The translations under genes and the position numbers were made by a program. From contig BSBK01002798.1 of NCBI GenBank assembly GCA_027943335.1, forward strand, positions 930,001 through 994,000: a stretch of DNA of 64,000 nucleotides, in the 5' to 3' direction. The stretch is from Chamaecyparis obtusa. Its lineage: Eukaryota > Streptophyta > Pinopsida > Cupressales > Cupressaceae. The notes under the pieces are model-generated. The model worked only from the letters and a program-made list of their open reading frames with translations. It made no database searches and was not told where the DNA came from. Positions 1 to 11,330 of this stretch are shown here, piece after piece; positions within the stretch are counted from its first letter, which is position 1; every line of letters begins with the position of its first letter.

Positions 1-403
1 GGCCGGGTTATCATGGGTTTCAAAGGTTAATCTGAGGACTGTTGATCATCTTTGGGATCAATGGTGGTCGCTGAATCTCCAAGTTAAGTCATGAGTTAGA
101 AAATCATTCTGAGATCATGAGAATGACTTGGTTGTTGAATCTCCAAGCTTAACCTAGGATTAACATTTCTTTCAGAGATCGCGAGAGCCTTTGTTCACTA
201 GATCTCTAAATCAAATCTAGTTAAGTGTTCATTAATAAAGAGTGATGATAGTCGTTGCTACATGGAAAAGTACTCTACCAAATTGGAAAAAAGTAAAAAG
301 TCATCCCATCAGAATTAATCGAGGGTTTTTATCAGTAAATAAGGGTTTTAAAGCTAAACAGTGATCATTGCTTTTCTACTTTATTTTTGAGTTTTTAAAT
401 CAA
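1..403. other. Left flank of E1, no gene seen
   Basis: AT-rich sequence with no convincing coding frame. Because E1 is bounded by a perfect 5-bp duplication, this stretch was originally continuous with position 14789 onward, so it is probably the upstream leader or promoter region of gene X (15036-38107). Two similar phrases containing 'GAATCTCCAAG' occur near 75 and 140. Nothing else is recognisable. Confidence 0.5.
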
Positions 404-408
404 CCTGT
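404..408. repeat. Target-site duplication CCTGT, left copy of E1
   Basis: CCTGT lies immediately before the first LTR (TG at 409) and again immediately after the third LTR (14784-14788). A perfect 5-bp duplication at the outermost ends shows that the whole three-LTR structure occupies one insertion site. Confidence 0.9.
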
Positions 409-1413
409 TGTAATACCCCAAAATTGGCACCTATTTAATTTCATCAATTTTGGTGCATTATCTCGATTTTACATCACCAAAGTCCTAGTTCCCTAGGCAA
501 TTTTCTCTCTCCTACCTTACTTAATTTGACTTGATGTCAATTGCAAAGACCATAAATTGCAATAATCAAACATTAACATTAATTCCTAAAGTCCTTGACT
601 TTAATTAGCTAAATTACCTCTATGATAATTTAATTTAGTTCTAAAGTCCTAAGCACTTTGAATTAAATTAAAATCTACCCCTTTGGCTAATTACCCTTAA
701 AAAGGAATTAATAAATACTTAGTTAATTGAATGGACACCTCTTTATTTGAATTTAATAATTCAAATTACTCGAAAGGTCACCTCCCCACATGTGGCAAAT
801 TCCATTCTTTTAATTAAATAATTCATTATCTTTTTGTCTCAATTAGGAATGAAGAGTCCACCGTTTCGAATCAAGAAACTCTTCCTCCTCCTCTTGGCTC
901 TTCTATTTATTTGAACCTCTTTTTCTCATTCAAAAGAGCAATTTTTGAGAGCATCCTTACTATAGCATTTTTTAGTCTCATATCTCATTATTTTCAAAGC
1001 TCTTTTATTGCATTATCTAGTTTAATTTCTCATATTAGTGTAATTGCATTTCACATTTAGATTAAATTTGCTTACTTGTTCTTAGTCTAATATCATCTTT
1101 ATTTCAAAATAAAATAAAAATCTGCATTTCATATTTCTTTCAAAGTTTTCTAGATTAATTGCATTCATTCTTAGATTAATTTCATCTTGCTCATCTTTAT
1201 TTGATTTTTGGAAATCCTCCATTGTTGAATTGGTCTTCCGGCTGTTGGCTCTCGTTCTGAGAGTATTCAAACACCCCATTCACATAGGAGGCAACAGGTC
1301 GCCTCACCATGGAATTTGGATTGAGTTCTTCATACTCTCTCCCGAATTCTATCAAGTGAATAATGACCATGTTGTGTTGTGCCTGATTTAGAGGTCACAT
1401 TCAGTCACATACA
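409..1413 (+). repeat. E1 LTR1 (5' LTR)
   Basis: This 1005-bp LTR begins TGTAATACCCC and ends CACATACA. It is near-identical to 12304-13308 and 13779-14783. It differs from both others at a few sites, for example TTCATTATC here versus TTCATTGTC and GATTTTTGG here versus GATTCTTGG. A short minus-strand frame inside it, repeated in every LTR copy, is not considered a gene. Confidence 0.95.
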
Positions 1414-1414
1414 T

Positions 1415-1434
1415 TTTGGCGCCCACCGTGGGGC
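1415..1434 (+). promoter_or_regulatory. E1 primer-binding site
   Basis: TTTGGCGCCCACCGTGGGGC follows the 5' LTR after one base. The same sequence occurs, reverse-complemented, beside the right LTR of E3 (30042-30060). This is the tRNA-primer site for minus-strand DNA synthesis. PBS sequences of this form are typical of plant Tat-lineage Ty3/gypsy elements; I do not assign the tRNA. Confidence 0.85.
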
Positions 1435-3809
1435 AGAAAAAATCAATTTCTGGCCTCATTCTTGATTGGTTTTTCAGCTTTAGTGTCAGTTTCATGCCTT
1501 GTACGGCCATTTACAACTTGAAAAACTTTTAATATAGTAATGGATAGATAGAATGATGAATCCTATTTTTCATTTTTTTGGTTTGGTTGATTTTTATTGA
1601 GAAATGAATAAGTTATGATCATTTTGGTGAAATTGGGTATTTGAAGATTTGAGATTCTCTGAATATAGTCAGATTGAAATGTCTAGTAAGGACAAATTAT
1701 GGAGAATCATGATCTCTAATAACATTCATTGGAAAGATACGTGAATTATCTTTCATTTCCTTTTGGTTTGAGTCATTTTCATGCAGATTTGTGAAAGTTA
1801 TGGGCGTTTGAGTGAAAACTGGTTTTTAACAATCTGTATTGGAGTTGCAGGCAATGATTTATTCTTAGAAAATGATTTATGAATGGGAAAAATAAATGGC
1901 TTACATATTTGGAAACTAGATTCATGAATAGTTATTTTTAAATTAGTTTGGTTTCATTTGTATTATTTTTGAGAAAGATATGTGATTCCCTAGGCAGGGT
2001 TTGATGTTTTAAATCTGATTTATGACAGAACAATTGCAGTCTGAAAAGGTTAATGGTTGAGGAACCAAATTGAATCATAAGACCTTATAATTTTGGGAAA
2101 TGGAAGTTCTTGATGTTAGCTAAAAACTTCATTCTTTCTAGAAATTTTAATATTAAGATTTTATGGATCAAATAAATCAATCTTTAAATACTGTCTTGAA
2201 GACAACAATGTTACATATCTTACGGTTTGCCATTGATTTGTCTTGATTTTGTACTTTCGGATGTGTGCTAAATGCTGGATTGCAGATCTTTGGACCTAAG
2301 GTGAGTTCTTAAAATCTCTAAAACATTTGGACTTTGGGATTAAAATTGAACCTCTCATGTGTTTGGCTTGAGTGTTTACATGCTTTCATAGAACACATTT
2401 TAATTGATGCTCTTAATGGGAAATGAATGAACATAGATTTTCTTTCATACAAATTTTTGTAAGTGAATGCTTGTGTTTACACCTTAAGTAATTCTTGGTT
2501 TTAAATATCAAAGCATCTCATTGAGTAATCTAGGGCATGGATTCATTCCTAGTTTACATGAAGAGTTAAATGCACCACTTTGTGGACTCACTTCATGTTT
2601 ACTTGGAAAGTTAAATATTCCATGATTCAAACCCTCTTGCACTTATGAGTAGTATTGATTAGCAGTCTTAGATTACTTGTGATCGATCTAGATTGCTATC
2701 TTGTGTTATTGGACTCGCTAATCCGCCGGCCCCTCATTTCTGCCCTGTGGTTGCAATCCCAGCACCACATTAAAGGGGAGGGGTCTATAGGAAAGAAGCG
2801 TTAATTGTTCCACTTGGCAACCCTTTTGTGCTTTTTGGAACTCACTTGTTTTCTAGAGTGTGGACTCACTTTGAGTTTGTGTGAGGAGTTAAATGCACCA
2901 CTTTGTGGACTCACCTCACATTTACTTAAAGGGTTAAGTGTTCCACCTTTAGTGCTTTTCAATAATTTTTGATAAAGAATTACTTACTTTTCATTTTTTT
3001 AGAAGGCCTGCTTGGGGATTTCATCATCTCAAGGGATGACCTTAACTCCCGTGTTCCGATGGAGTATAAATATCAGGAGGTGAATCCAAAGACACCTCTC
3101 TTGGGAATGAGTTAGATTTCACTCTTGGCTAAGCCTCAAAGAACTTTATACCTTTGAGAAGTGAAGGAGGAGATTTGGGTTACCGTCTCCCCCCGGCTGT
3201 GTGATTTCAAATTCTTCTCATCTACGGATTTGTGCCTCACGTACCTTGCATATATCGAGGAATCCCTTTAGAAAATCCATGTATATCCTTGTAGACAACT
3301 TGCTAGGATGTTGTTGTGTTTTAAGTGTCTGCTAAAACATTCTCAAGAACATACACAAGTAGAGTCCTTAAGGAGTAGAAATACTAAGTCACTATTCATG
3401 TTGGTGCGCAAGGTTTCTTTGTCCCTTGCCCATTGCTTGAAGACTGTTTGCTTGAACTCCTTGATTGTTGTCTTATGTGCTTGATCAATGACATAAATCT
3501 AATCTGCCTTCTGTCTGTGATCTATTTTTCTATTTTCTTGTCATTCACCGTCAAAAACTGGTTGTCCTGAGTTAGGAATCGATCGATCTTTGCTTTGACT
3601 CGTATTGTCTCTCATTAGTCTACCTTATCTCATTGTACTCTTGTACCTTGCATTGAGATTGTCTTATCTCGGCTGTTCTAGCCATCTTTTTTTGACAATC
3701 ATACCAGGTTCATCTTGCATCTTGGCTGTTCTAGCCATTTATCTCCTTTCATTATCTTTGAGACAGAGTCTAGCTTTATCCCGAATCTTTTCTCATTACA
3801 TCTTCATCT
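1435..3809 (+). other. E1 leader, noncoding
   Basis: About 2.4 kb with no supported frame, between the PBS and ORF1. It contains a 42-bp direct repeat at 2563-2604 and 2886-2927 (both starting GAGTTAAATGCACCACTTTG) that differs at only a few bases. A gag gene would normally be here; none is recognisable, which suggests gag has been lost or replaced. Confidence 0.6.
2563..2927 (+). repeat. 42-bp direct repeat in E1 leader
   Basis: GAGTTAAATGCACCACTTTG begins both copies, at 2563 and 2886, separated by about 280 bp. Both copies run on through TGTGGACTCAC and end TTTACTT. Role unknown. Confidence 0.7.
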
Positions 3810-6647
3810 ATGACTGTCATGACTCGAAGTGGCAAGACTTATCCTATTCAGAATACTGATCAAGATAGAAGTAAACCTCATAATCAAGACATAGGTCATC
3901 CTGATTTTTTTATGAAATCTGAACTTCGTGAGGAATCCTCACATTCCTCCTCATTCCAAGAGCATTACAATCCATTGTTTCAGATACAGTCTGACTTATT
4001 ATTTCAAGAATATTATAACCCATTGTTTGAAGACCAGTAAGACTCTAAAGAGTCACTTTCTAAAATTAAACCTATTGATCCTTTTGAACCTATCAACTCT
4101 TTCATGATCTCTCATAATACTACCAACAAGATGGGAGATCCAAAACCTTCAAAGTTGGTTTTCAATCTCAGCTCTAACATGCCAAAACCCTCAAAGTCTA
4201 TCTTTAATCTTAGCTCTAGCATGCAAACAGTCAATGCCACTGAGAAGGCTACAACAAAAGCTCAACCGCCTTCTAGATTTGCTAGAAAAAAACCTTGGAT
4301 CCCTCATTGTGACATGATCATTGCTCCAAGGAGAAAGGATACTCCTAAACCCAAAACTCCCTTTGTCTTGCGAGGCCCTGCATCTCCCTCGTATAACTCC
4401 ACACAGTCTCTAGCTTGTGCGAACACTATCACTCAATCTCGTGCAAAGATCATGCTCAAAGGTCCTGAACCTTTGACATCCAGACCAAAACTATCTATGG
4501 ATAAAGCCCTCACTAAGGAAAACATCCCCAAAGATCCCGATCTCAATCAATTCCAATCTATGGTGGGTTATTTAACTTCACCTCACTATTTGTGCTTTTC
4601 CAAAGAAGATGATCATTCCTTAAGCCACCCACATAATGCTTCCCAGCACATTGAAGTTATGGAAGGTCCCAAGCATATCCCCCGCGTCCTCATTAACAAT
4701 AGTGCTAGCCAAAATACTTGCTCTGCTAAGATGCTTACCAAAACGACAGACAACTTTGTCCCCACCAATAGAGAGTCTATTGAGTTCTATGATGCTAAGC
4801 TAAAAGAAATAGAAAAGACCTTGAAGATCAAAGATATTGGCATGGGGGAATATCAGATTGAGTCTGTCTTGTCATTGACAACTCTCCCTCCATCTCCACA
4901 TTCCTATGAGGAACCTTCTAAAGATGGATTTGGTATTAGCTATCAGAGCTATGAGCTTGACCAACCTAGTTGCAGCTTGCACTCACATGCAAATTTAGAT
5001 GATGAAGAAACACAGATTCAGCCTATGACATATGAAAGACCTTTGAATGATCAAAATTTTGATTCAGACTACCAGAAAGAGTCTTATCTACCTTCTCAAG
5101 TGCTTCAAGAACATGATCTTGGTCCTCACCAGGAGGATTTTATACACTCTATTGAACAGATTTCTACTACTGCAGCTACTACTGAATATGTCACTGCCTC
5201 TAATGGCACACATACTGATTGGGAGAAACTATTGGACGCTTCCCTTATCTTTGGTATGCCTCAAGGTATGCCTATTCTAGATTGTTCTACCACTTCTACT
5301 GTTGAACAAAATCCTACTGTTGCCAACTCCAATGGCACACATACTGATTGGGAGCAACTGTTGGACGCTTCCCTTATCTTGGGTATGCCTCAAGGTATGC
5401 TTATTCTAGATTGTTCCACTACTTCTGCTATTGAACAGACTCCTACTGATGCCAACTCCAATGGCACACATACTGATTGGGAGCAACTATTGGATGCTTC
5501 CCTCCTCTTGGGTATGCCTCAAGATATGCCTATTCTAGATTACTCTGCTGCTTCTACTACTGAACAAGATCCTGCTATTGAAGAAACATTTCCTTTGACA
5601 GATGATAGTGATGAAGAAAGTCTGCCTCCGACTATGTCTCTAGCTAAATCAAACTCCATATCAGATGCTACTACAGAAATACCAGTTGATGCTATGCACT
5701 TATATGCTAGTCTTAACAACTCAGAAAGAGGAGAAAGTTATGATCCTCCAGATCAAGCTATTGATGATGATCCTTTCCACCCTCCTATGGAGATCATTCC
5801 TATGGCTCCTAGGCCATCTACTCCAAGATATACTCGTACTGCTCCAGCAAATCATGGGTATGTAAGACCCCATTCTGTTACAGCTTCATGGAATATTGGA
5901 AGATCCAAAATTGAAATAGTTCCTATTCGTGCACTCTTACCACCTGAAAGGGGACCTGACTCTTGGAATAGACCATCTTGGTTAGGCTCACATAATATTC
6001 CTCCAAACTTATCTGACTCTTCTAAGATAACTCACAATCGACAATGCTCTATGGAAGATTACTTTCTTGATCTATCTGATGCATTCATGAATGATGAGGA
6101 TGATACTAATATATTTTCACTTGAGCCCATCCCATTGACTTCTCTTCCCTCTTCATCTCCCAGAAAAGTGGCCCGTCCACTTCCATTTCCACCTCTCCAC
6201 CTAAACCAGTCATAGAAGCCTCTTTCATCCATCATTCCTGAGTCTTTTGGAAGTAACTTGGATGTACAACATAAAAACAAAAATAATAAGAATCCACTTA
6301 TATCTCAAGGTCACCATGTCCCATCTAATCGACATGTGACTACGAAGAAAGGAAAGAAACAGGGGTGTTCAAAAGACCGCAAAGGTCCTCAAAAAGAAGA
6401 AGACAATCAAAAGCCAGAAAATAAAATAAAAAATGGATCTCGAAATCCATTCTACAGGCATTGTCATCAAAAGCACCTCAAAGTAAAGCAAAAAAAATTC
6501 AAAAGCTATGTGGATTCCAAAGAAAGAAAAAATCAAAGTTGTCATTTGAGCTTCCAAAATTCTCATGCTTCCCTCCATTCCATCACCCTTGCCTCTCATA
6601 CTTTACCCTATTCACTCCATCTTGCCTTTTCCCAAAGTGCATATTAG
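3810..6647 (+). pseudogene. E1 ORF1: Tat-like polyprotein remnant with degenerate retropepsin
   Basis: One frame runs from ATG 3810 to 6647 (about 945 codons) with only two internal stops, TAA at 4038 and TAG at 6213. The N-terminus has MTVMTRSGKTYPIQ, like the segment that precedes the protease in plant Tat polyproteins. Near codons 250-320 it reads LCFSKEDD, then HIPRVLINNSASQNTC, then DNFVPTNRES. This follows the Tat protease pattern in which the fourth residue of 'VLIDNGS' is the catalytic Asp; here it is Asn, so protease activity is not expected. Codons 465-593 form three copies of a 43-residue repeat. The C-terminal part (SFGSNLDVQHKNKN, then basic Lys/Asn-rich sequence) is shared with E3. 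There is no zinc knuckle, RT, RNase H or integrase. Its present role, if any, is unknown; it may be a decayed gag-pro relic. Confidence 0.7.
5202..5588 (+). repeat. Three tandem 129-bp coding repeats in ORF1
   Basis: Units start at 5202, 5331 and 5460, each 129 bp (43 codons). Each begins with NGTHTDWE, continues LLDASL and has GMPQ about 20 residues in. The period is a multiple of three and copies stay in frame, so the repeat arose while the frame was coding. Confidence 0.9.
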
Positions 6648-8930
6648 TATCTCCTTATTGCTAATGACATGACTAAGAGAAATCTAGAATGTACTCTCCC
6701 TAAGCATTTAGAGCGTGGGAAATCTGATAAAGAGTTAAGATGTGTCCATGAGGATATTTGTGGGTCTCACTTAGGTGATCTTTCCTTGACTATGGATCTC
6801 TTGACTGTTGGACACTACTGGTTGGATCTCCTGTTACTACTACAACATCTAGTTCTGATTCTACAACTTCTCAGCTGGCTACTGCTACAAATGATTGTGT
6901 TCTCAGAGATTCCTACTAAAGGAGAGAAACTCAAAGAGCCCATCAATGCTCTTCATCTAAGAAGTTCTATAGCTGAAATTCTCAGTATGCTCATGTACAT
7001 ATTTATTGATCCTGAAAAAATCCTAAAAATTGATATATTGCAAAAAATCCTAAAAATTGCAAAATGTCCTGAAAAAATGATCATCTTAGTGAAAACCTGG
7101 CAAACAAGCACTTTGATGTATCTATTATCCTGGTGAAAACCTGGTAAACAAGCGCTTTGATAATACAAAAAAAATAGAAAATGTGAAAAATACAAAAAAA
7201 ATGAAAAAATACAAAAATACAAAAAAATGAGATATTCAAAAAAATACAAAAAAATCAAAAAAAGAGAAAAGTAAAAAAAAATTGAAAAAGAGAAAAATGT
7301 GCCATTGATGAAAACCTGGTAAACAGGCGTCATGGTAGCAAAAATAGAATCTTTGCCAAGATGGTGAAAACCTGGTAAACAGGTGCCTCTTGTTTTCCTG
7401 AAGTAACATCTCATCTCAGCGTCGCTTGGCTCTTAGTTTCCTGCTTTAGTTTCCTTCCTTTCCTGCTTTAGTTTGTTTCCTGCTTTGGTTTGCTAGCTCA
7501 TGCGCTTGTCTTTGAGTTTTCCTCGACTCTTCATAGATTGGAACTGGTTCACACTTGGGGGCACCTGCCTGGTCTAGGGGGCATTGTCCTATCGCTTTCA
7601 GAAACTCTTTTGAGCATTGGTCGCCAGTGGTTCCCACTATGCCTGCCTATCGATACCTAGCTTTTGTTCGATCTCTCTTCTTCAGGATTTCTCCCTTCTA
7701 TCAATCACCAGTGATTCTCATTACATCTGCCTACTATCATTATCTCATTGAGACTTCAAACGTTATCTTTCCGAACACGAAATTGAACTGAAACTTAAAC
7801 TAAATGTGTGTTCCTTTGAGGCTTGCTGAGCTTTGTTTTCTTTGAGTGCTTGTTTGTTTGCTTTGCTTTCTTTGCTTTCAACTTGTTGGTTTAGTTCCAA
7901 TGATCCAAAGAATTCATTTAAGAGGGGTGTCTGTCTGTAAGAGCCTCTATCTCGTATTGGATGGCCATGCGTACCTCGACTCCTTTATATGGATGCTTTG
8001 GTGAGGTTGGTTCTTCTCCTTGTCTTTTGAGTGACTTCTTTCTACTACTGATGAAATTGTAAACGCTCGTCCTGTTAAGTGAACGTAAGGGTCACTGCGA
8101 GAAATCTTTGGCAAAAGAAGGAACTCCTGCGTGCTTGGTGTGTTTGTTCGCAAGAGACATTCAGGTCATTCTAGCATTTATGCTCTAATGCTTATGTTAA
8201 CTTGCTAGATTTAAAAGGAATAGGTGTTCAGGTCATTCTGGCTTCTTGTGCCTTAATGCTTACACCTTATTCCGACAAATTTAAGACTCATGTCGTATTC
8301 ATATTCTCATGATAGCAATATTAGTAAGGATTGTATGACATCTTGCGATTGTCTGAACTTGAAAGGCTCTATGATGATAAATACGGTGAGTCCAACAACC
8401 AAGTCCTAGGGTTTGCATTTTCATTTTAAGCTTGCATCTTTAGCTTAGGCTTTGAACTTAAGATGATGCCTTATTTACTCTCTTAATAGTCTTCATCAAA
8501 GGCTCTCATCTATTGCCTCGGGTTCTTCTTGGTTGCACAAGTATCCGGTCTTCATTGTCGATCCTCGAACATATCTATCCTTTGATTAGTACCTGTTAAA
8601 TATTGCTACAATCCTGCATGAGATGATTAGTACCATATCCATTGCATTTTATTTCCATCCATAAACTCGTTGCATCTGCATCAATATGTGTATCCACTAT
8701 AAGCATAAACCATTTATCTATCACTACATTGCATACATTTCTATTCATACATCTAAAGCATATAAGAGCACATCTCCTAAACATCATACATTCAAGCAAT
8801 TTGCAACAAGTACAATGATATCAATAGAATCATCGATCTCATATATATATATCTCTCGATCCAAATGTCATATACAAAGAGGTGCTACTCGAGCACAGTA
8901 CCAAAACAACAAAAATGAGCTATGATACAA
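6648..8930 (+). other. E1 central spacer, noncoding
   Basis: No frame here is supported. From 7089 to 7385 four copies of a GTGAAAACCTGGTAAACA motif lie in A-rich sequence. From about 7437 to 7490 the phrase CCTGCTTTAGTTT recurs. An imperfect direct repeat containing TTCAGGTCATTCT lies near 8158 and 8226. The rest shows nothing I can name. Confidence 0.55.
7089..7385 (+). repeat. Four copies of the GTGAAAACCTGG(T/C)AAACA motif
   Basis: Copies start at about 7089, 7133, 7307 and 7364. They are separated by A-rich runs and sit 3' of ORF1. The third copy and its flank (AAAAATGTGCC before, CATGGTAGCAAAA after) match the E3 minus strand around 25205-25260. Conservation between two otherwise diverged elements suggests a functional RNA or DNA signal; the role is unknown. 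Confidence 0.75.
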
Positions 8931-10799
8931 TCAAGATCCACTCCCACTGGGAGGGGGTGGAGGTGGAGGAGCCTGCTGTCCTAATGTCCGCGGTGGTGGC
9001 ATCGGTCTCTGTGGAGGAGCCTATGAAGGAGCCTGTGGAGGAACCTATGGAGGTACTAGGGGAGGAGCCTGGGGAGCCCCAGCATACTCAAAAAATGGCG
9101 GCACCTACTTTGATATATCTAGAACAGCCCCGCAGTATGCTGCATAGTAATAAGCCGCCTGGGCGGCCTCATATCTCGTCTCTAATCTCGCATGTGCTAA
9201 CTCTGCCCGTAGCTGTCTAATCTCTGCATCCCTATCTGCTACTCGAGTCTCCTCTCAGATAAGACGCGTGTGAAAATCATCATGCTCATGCTGCACCTAC
9301 CGTACTCTCTCTCGGCTCTTCTTGAGAGCCTCCTACACCTGTCCTACACCTGCTCCAGCTGCCACGTCTGGCATGTCAGTATCCTCCCCCTGTGGTACCT
9401 GCTGGGATATGTCAGCTGTATGTGGTCTCGTGGACCTCTGCTGTGTACCACTACTCCCTGCTCTGGGATCTGAGCCCATGGTCCTAGCAGGGATGCTCAC
9501 CTGTCCTGATCGGGGCCTCAAAACTCTCTACCCAGGTCTCTGCTGTGGTGCCTGCTGCTGCACAGCCTGCTGCTGTATAGGCTGCTCTGCCTGCGCTTGC
9601 TGATCCTGTGCTGCCTGCTACTGTTGTGGTGCCTGCTGCTGTGCTCCTATGCCAACTAGATCTATGAACCTCAGATGAGGCCGTGCAACCAACTAGTTCC
9701 TGTATGCAGGTGTCACCCCTGCATTGGTGACATCCACCATGTAATCCCATCATGCTGGTGGGATGCGTGACTCTATCGCGCATCACCCTGGATCCAATCA
9801 TGCACACCACCCCTTCTTCTCCTCGTCGGAGAAGCGAGCATAGGGGTAGTACTCCTGTGAAATATCCTGCTATCTGCCAAACTAGCGCAGGACACGTGTA
9901 ACCATGAATCTCTCAATCGTCTGAATAGTTCATCCAATCAATGGACGTGATACAAACATGGTAGCAAGATCTCTCCGAGCATCATCCCAGGGCTTAGTAG
10001 CTATCCAAGGTCTCCAAACTACAGTGACCATGTCATCCAACTGTGCTCTCCACTGCTCTGTCTTACCCAGCAGGGGCTGGGTCATCACACCTGAATATCT
10101 GTAAATATAAGGCTCCAGCGCCTATCGCGTATCATGGAATAGGGGTCTACAAATGGGGAGGTGCTCCCAGGCCCAGACCTGTAAGATGAAGACTCCTGCC
10201 GCCATCGATCTCGCACCTCTGTACACAATCTCATCCATCTCGTGATACATGTGTGCCAGCATACACTCCCCCCATCCAAATCTCATAGCTGGTCTGTCCA
10301 GCATCCTCTGCAGCATAGTACCCCAACCACACTCTAGTCCATGCTAACCTCGATCAAGTATGAGGTAACAACTCAGAAATATAGCCAACATGACCTGGAA
10401 TGGATGCGCTCCACCATATCTGTGCACCAGATCCTCCCAAGAGATGGCCCGACCCATCACAAGATCATCCCTGAAGATAGTCCTCAAGGCCACTGTACCC
10501 TACCGCGGCTGTGTATTGTACTCAACACGAGTACCATGAATGGGTATCCGCAGGATCCTATATATGTCCTCGGTGGTCACTGTCATCTCCCCCATCGAAA
10601 AATGAAATGTGTTCATCTCCGAATGGAAACGCTCTACCAATGCAGTAAGAAGACCGTGATTCACCCGAATGTCGGGTAACTCACGCAAATATCCCAAGCC
10701 CAGAGCATCAATGTGAGCACTCTTAGCATCTGTCAGTCTCTGAACTAATGTAGTAATAACAGGGTGATGTGCTCGAAATGCGATATCTGGAAAGTCAAC

Positions 10800-11252
10800 C
10801 TGCAAAGCAAATGATGATACTGGGTTAGCAACTCAATCATGTTGGTTTTCACTACTACAACAGCAACTACAGCAGAGTATCTATCCTATGACAAGGCTCT
10901 ACAAGACTTTATTTGGCTGATTTCATGCAAATCTGATAAAATTTGGCCACTTGCAATAGTCTTTCGCGTGAGAAAAGTGTTCTTTCGCGTGAGAAAACTA
11001 CCACTTCGCGCGAGAAAATAGAATTCTCGTGCGGTATAGCCCTCTAGCTCGCGTGAAGTTCTATCCTTGGAGCTTGTTAGTTCGTGCGAGAAAACTACTT
11101 TATCGCGCGAAATGAAACCTGCCTTCGCGCGAGAGAACTACTTTCTCATGCGAGATTTCACATTTTTTTAATTATGCTAATTTTTTTTATAAAAAAATCT
11201 AACCTATCACGCTGTACGAATTGAAATGCAAAGCAATTTATCGACTACTTAC
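10800..11252 (-). other. Spliceosomal intron of the antisense PMD gene
   Basis: The donor is ACCT|GTAAGT (GT at 11252-11251) and the acceptor is TTTGCTTTGCAG|GTTGAC (AG at 10801-10800), 453 bp. Joining gives ...EYDAP|VDFPD... in frame, a sensible PMD N-terminus. The intron holds a nine-unit 21-22 bp CG-rich repeat. Survival of an intron in a retroelement is possible because the gene is antisense to the genomic RNA and cannot be spliced from it. Confidence 0.75.
10965..11156. repeat. Nine-unit 21-22 bp CG-rich tandem repeat (E1)
   Basis: Cores related to CGCGCGAGAA start at 10965, 10986, 11007, 11028, 11050, 11083, 11104, 11126 and 11147. The spacing is 21 or 22 bp with one gap of 33. The period is not a steady multiple of three, so it is not a protein repeat. 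A matching array lies in E3 (29758-29927). Confidence 0.85.
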
Positions 11253-11330
11253 AGGTGCGTCATACTCCGGTGGCCGGGCATGTCGTCGAGAACGCTCAAA
11301 TCGGTGTGTATGTAGTGGCAGACCCTCCAT

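Larger units (their letters stand above)
8931..11330 (-). pseudogene. Plant mobile domain (PMD) gene captured in E1, antisense
   Basis: Exon 1 runs from ATG 11330 to 11253 (26 codons, MEGLPLHTHRF...), then a phase-0 GT-AG intron (11252-10800), then exon 2 from 10799 to the stop at 8931. Exon 2 keeps one frame for about 1.87 kb. The PMD signature is clear: VDFPDIAFRAHHPVITTLVQ, then LVERFHSEMNTFHFSMGEMT, then TEDIYRILRIPIHG, and further on SRPLIGWT. PMD proteins of the MAIN/MAIL1 type are plant nuclear factors, and the domain is also widespread in transposons. After the domain come a Gln/Ala-rich tract (about 9650-9530) and a Pro/Gln-rich C-terminus ending PPPPPPPSGSGS. About sixteen premature stops (roughly a dozen TAG, four TGA, no TAA) interrupt exon 2, but I see no frameshift. 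Base composition is clearly more GC-rich than the surrounding element. This copy cannot make full-length protein; whether other copies do is open. Confidence 0.85.

Noticed and set aside
1082..1279. 65-codon minus-strand frame repeated at 12977-13174 and 14452-14649
   Set aside because: It lies inside the E1 LTR and repeats only because the LTR does. Composition is AT-driven and it has no domain.
10085..10279. Second minus-strand frame overlapping the PMD gene
   Set aside because: Out of phase with the PMD frame (10799-8931), which carries the domain motifs; this is a shadow.
10500..10840. PMD gene starting at the ATG on the minus strand at 10840
   Set aside because: It needs a one-base shift to reach VDFPD. 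Splicing from exon 1 at 11253 to 10799 gives an in-phase join with good donor and acceptor sites.
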